This document shows, in pieces, positions 6,202 through 7,226 of a DNA stretch of 7,226 nucleotides. The notes beneath the pieces are model-generated. The model was given only the letters and a program-made list of their open reading frames with translations, had not been told where the DNA came from and ran no database searches. Position 1 is the first letter of the stretch. Every line of letters begins with the position of its first letter. The stretch is from the NCBI GenBank assembly GCA_000436535.1, contig FR886340.1:1-7226 (forward strand), in the 5' to 3' direction. Source of the stretch: Eubacterium sp. CAG:252 (GTDB lineage Bacteria > Bacillota > Clostridia > Lachnospirales > Lachnospiraceae). The position numbers were made by a program, and so were the translations under genes.

Positions 6202-6290
6202 TAAGAGTTTAAGATTGGGACAGATATTATATCTGCCCCAATTTGGTTTAATTAAAGATTAATTAATGTAGTGGGCAAAAGGAGGAATTA
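6115..6290 (+). promoter_or_regulatory. Structured 5' leader of the NhaC gene, candidate riboswitch or attenuator
   Basis: From the expected transcription start to the ribosome binding site there is no convincing gene but dense pairing. Hairpin A is 6136-6144 with 6149-6156 (CC and TATGAG arms, one bulged T, TTTG loop). Hairpin B is 6163-6168 with 6179-6184 (GGATTG/CAATCC, 10-nt loop). The terminator-like hairpin C at 6213-6243 follows. Strong promoter, folded region, terminator-like hairpin and transporter gene is the usual order of a cis-acting RNA switch. I do not recognise the cores of the purine, TPP, SAM, FMN, lysine, ZTP, fluoride, guanidine-I or T-box classes. The ligand, if any, is unknown. 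Confidence 0.45.
6213..6243 (+). terminator. Terminator-like hairpin just before the NhaC gene
   Basis: ATTGGGACAGATA (6214-6226) pairs with TATCTGCCCCAAT (6230-6242) with a single A-C mismatch and a 3-nt loop; a G-T pair at 6213/6243 extends it. The following TTTGGTTTAATT is only a moderate U tract. It could end transcription inside the antiporter leader, acting as an expression platform, or be a surviving terminator from an older gene order. Confidence 0.6.
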
Positions 6291-6296
6291 CAGACT

Positions 6297-7226
6297 GTGA
6301 AGAAGTCAAATGCTGTGGCGTTGCTGCCAATATTTGTTTTTTTAGTATTATATCTGGGATTTGGAATTGTGTTTGAGTATGTTATGAAAATTCCTATGGG
6401 TTTTTATAACATTCCGATTATAGCTGCATTTCTTGTGGCGATACTTGTAGCCTGTATACAGAACAGGAGTGTATCTTTTGATAAGAAGCTTGAAATAATG
6501 GCTGGCGGACTTGCCGATAAGAATATAATAACTATGATTCTTATATTTCTTACGGCTGGTGTGTTCGTTGGTGTGGCAGGAAGAAGCAGCGCAGAGAGCG
6601 TGGCTTACTTTATGCTTGATATAATTCCAGCAAAGTTTGCAGTTGCGGTGCTTTTTGTGGTTTCATGCTTCGTGTCAACAGCTATGGGTACTTCTGTCGG
6701 AACGATTACACTTATAGTTCCTATAGCAGTCGCAGTATCAGAGGCTTCAGGCTTTTCTGTACAGTTATGTATAGCATCTGTTATGGGTGGTGCAATGTTT
6801 GGTGATAACTTATCATTTATATCAGATACAACTATAGCTGCCTGCAATGGACAGGGTTGTGCGATGAAAGATAAGTTTAAGGAAAACTTCTGGATAGCAT
6901 TTCCGGCGGCACTTGTAACTCTTATTATTATTCTTATATTGTCGTTCAGAACTGATATAGCAGGAAGCGTTACACACGATTATAATCTTATACAGATTAT
7001 TCCTTATGTCCTTGTACTTATCGGAGGTATAGCAGGTTTTAATGTATTTCTTGTGCTTCTTACAGGAATTGTGTCAGGAACAGTTATAGTTCTTGCAACA
7101 GGAAATGTGGGTGTATACGAACTTATAGGCAATATAGGCTCCGGTGTGTCAGGTATGTTTGAAACAAGCCTTGTAGCCATACTTGTATCGGCTATGTGCG
7201 CTCTTATAAGGGAATATGGCGGCTTT
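6297..7226 (+). CDS. NhaC-family Na+/H+ antiporter (3' end outside window)
   Basis: The 310 visible codons start at GTG 6297, 11 nt after GGAGG (6281-6285). The next in-frame ATG lies 29 codons on and would cut off the first membrane helix, so GTG is preferred. Hydrophobic helices alternate with short loops throughout, as in a polytopic inner-membrane transporter. The signature GAMFGDNLSFISDTTIAA (165-182) is typical of NhaC-type carriers, and MGTSVGTI (130-137) fits the preceding re-entrant region. NhaC proteins exchange Na+ for H+; some relatives, such as Bacillus YuiF, move amino acids instead (histidine), so the substrate is not certain. Full proteins are about 430-500 residues, so roughly a third is missing to the right. 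Expression is probably set by the strong promoter and folded leader upstream. Confidence 0.88.
   Translation, partial: MKKSNAVALLPIFVFLVLYLGFGIVFEYVMKIPMGFYNIPIIAAFLVAILVACIQNRSVSFDKKLEIMAGGLADKNIITMILIFLTAGVFVGVAGRSSAESVAYFMLDIIPAKFAVAVLFVVSCFVSTAMGTSVGTITLIVPIAVAVSEASGFSVQLCIASVMGGAMFGDNLSFISDTTIAACNGQGCAMKDKFKENFWIAFPAALVTLIIILILSFRTDIAGSVTHDYNLIQIIPYVLVLIGGIAGFNVFLVLLTGIVSGTVIVLATGNVGVYELIGNIGSGVSGMFETSLVAILVSAMCALIREYGGF

Noticed and set aside
6097..6204. 35-codon frame with four histidines in 15 residues (HRRVGLHHGTIRMYH), a possible attenuator leader peptide before the antiporter
   Set aside because: No ribosome binding site precedes either ATG (6097, 6109), both lie upstream of the expected transcription start near 6115, and the frame overlaps the hairpins. 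It would matter only if the carrier moves histidine and transcription starts earlier.
6115..6290. Known RNA classes (tRNA, 6S RNA, SRP RNA, T-box, ZTP, purine, fluoride) for the antiporter leader
   Set aside because: Diagnostic cores such as the T-loop GGTTC, the SRP GGAAG core, the T-box AGGGTGG or the ZTP ACTGGCG are not present in the right arrangement. A covariance-model scan is still needed.
6605..6847. Minus-strand 80-codon frame inside the antiporter gene
   Set aside because: Antisense shadow of a conserved transporter region including its signature motif; it has no ribosome binding site.

Overview
The window looks like chromosome from a low-GC, Gram-positive gut or rumen Clostridia, most likely Lachnospiraceae and possibly near Lachnospira/[Eubacterium] eligens. 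The signs are AT-rich intergenic DNA, GGAG-type ribosome binding sites, strong intrinsic terminators, a PD-(D/E)XK 'transposase-like' nuclease gene, the 22-residue aromatic YTGLANNEYGWFY repeats common in that family, and HD-GYP and chemoreceptor genes. The assignment rests on recognised families, not on a database search.

Layout. (1) 1-1122 (+) is the 3' part of a PD-(D/E)XK nuclease family transposase gene that enters from the left edge; it carries an in-frame 93-bp tandem duplication. (2) 1123-1297 holds two 23-bp direct repeats and a 13-bp-stem inverted repeat. (3) 1298-2098 (+) encodes a 266-residue protein, two thirds of it eight 22-residue repeats, with no visible signal peptide or ribosome binding site; it is probably the tail of a once larger secreted protein. 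A textbook terminator with a UUCG loop follows. (4) 2383-4305 (+) encodes a membrane-anchored protein with two Rossmann/TrkA-N-like domains and a C-terminal RyR domain. It stands alone between its own promoter and a bidirectional terminator. (5) 4477-5574 (-) encodes an HD-GYP protein, a probable cyclic-di-GMP phosphodiesterase, convergent with the previous gene. (6) 5857-about 6112 (+) is the wreck of a methyl-accepting chemotaxis protein: start codon and membrane anchor joined out of frame to a short piece of the signalling helix. (7) 6080-6296 is a regulatory region: a perfect-consensus promoter, about 100 nt of hairpin-forming leader and a terminator-like hairpin. It leads into (8) an NhaC-family Na+/H+ antiporter gene (GTG start, 6297) that runs off the right edge.

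The genes do not form one operon. Each plus-strand gene has its own control region, and at least three are separated by terminators. Repeat expansion, an internal duplication and a gene deletion give the window the look of a plastic accessory segment. The HD-GYP gene and the dead chemoreceptor are divergent and could once have shared a signalling context (c-di-GMP and chemotaxis).

The most promising unknowns are the RyR-TrkA-N membrane protein and the structured leader in front of the antiporter. The leader has the layout of a riboswitch or attenuator but matches no class I recognise by eye. I see no CRISPR array, rRNA, tRNA or complete insertion sequence.
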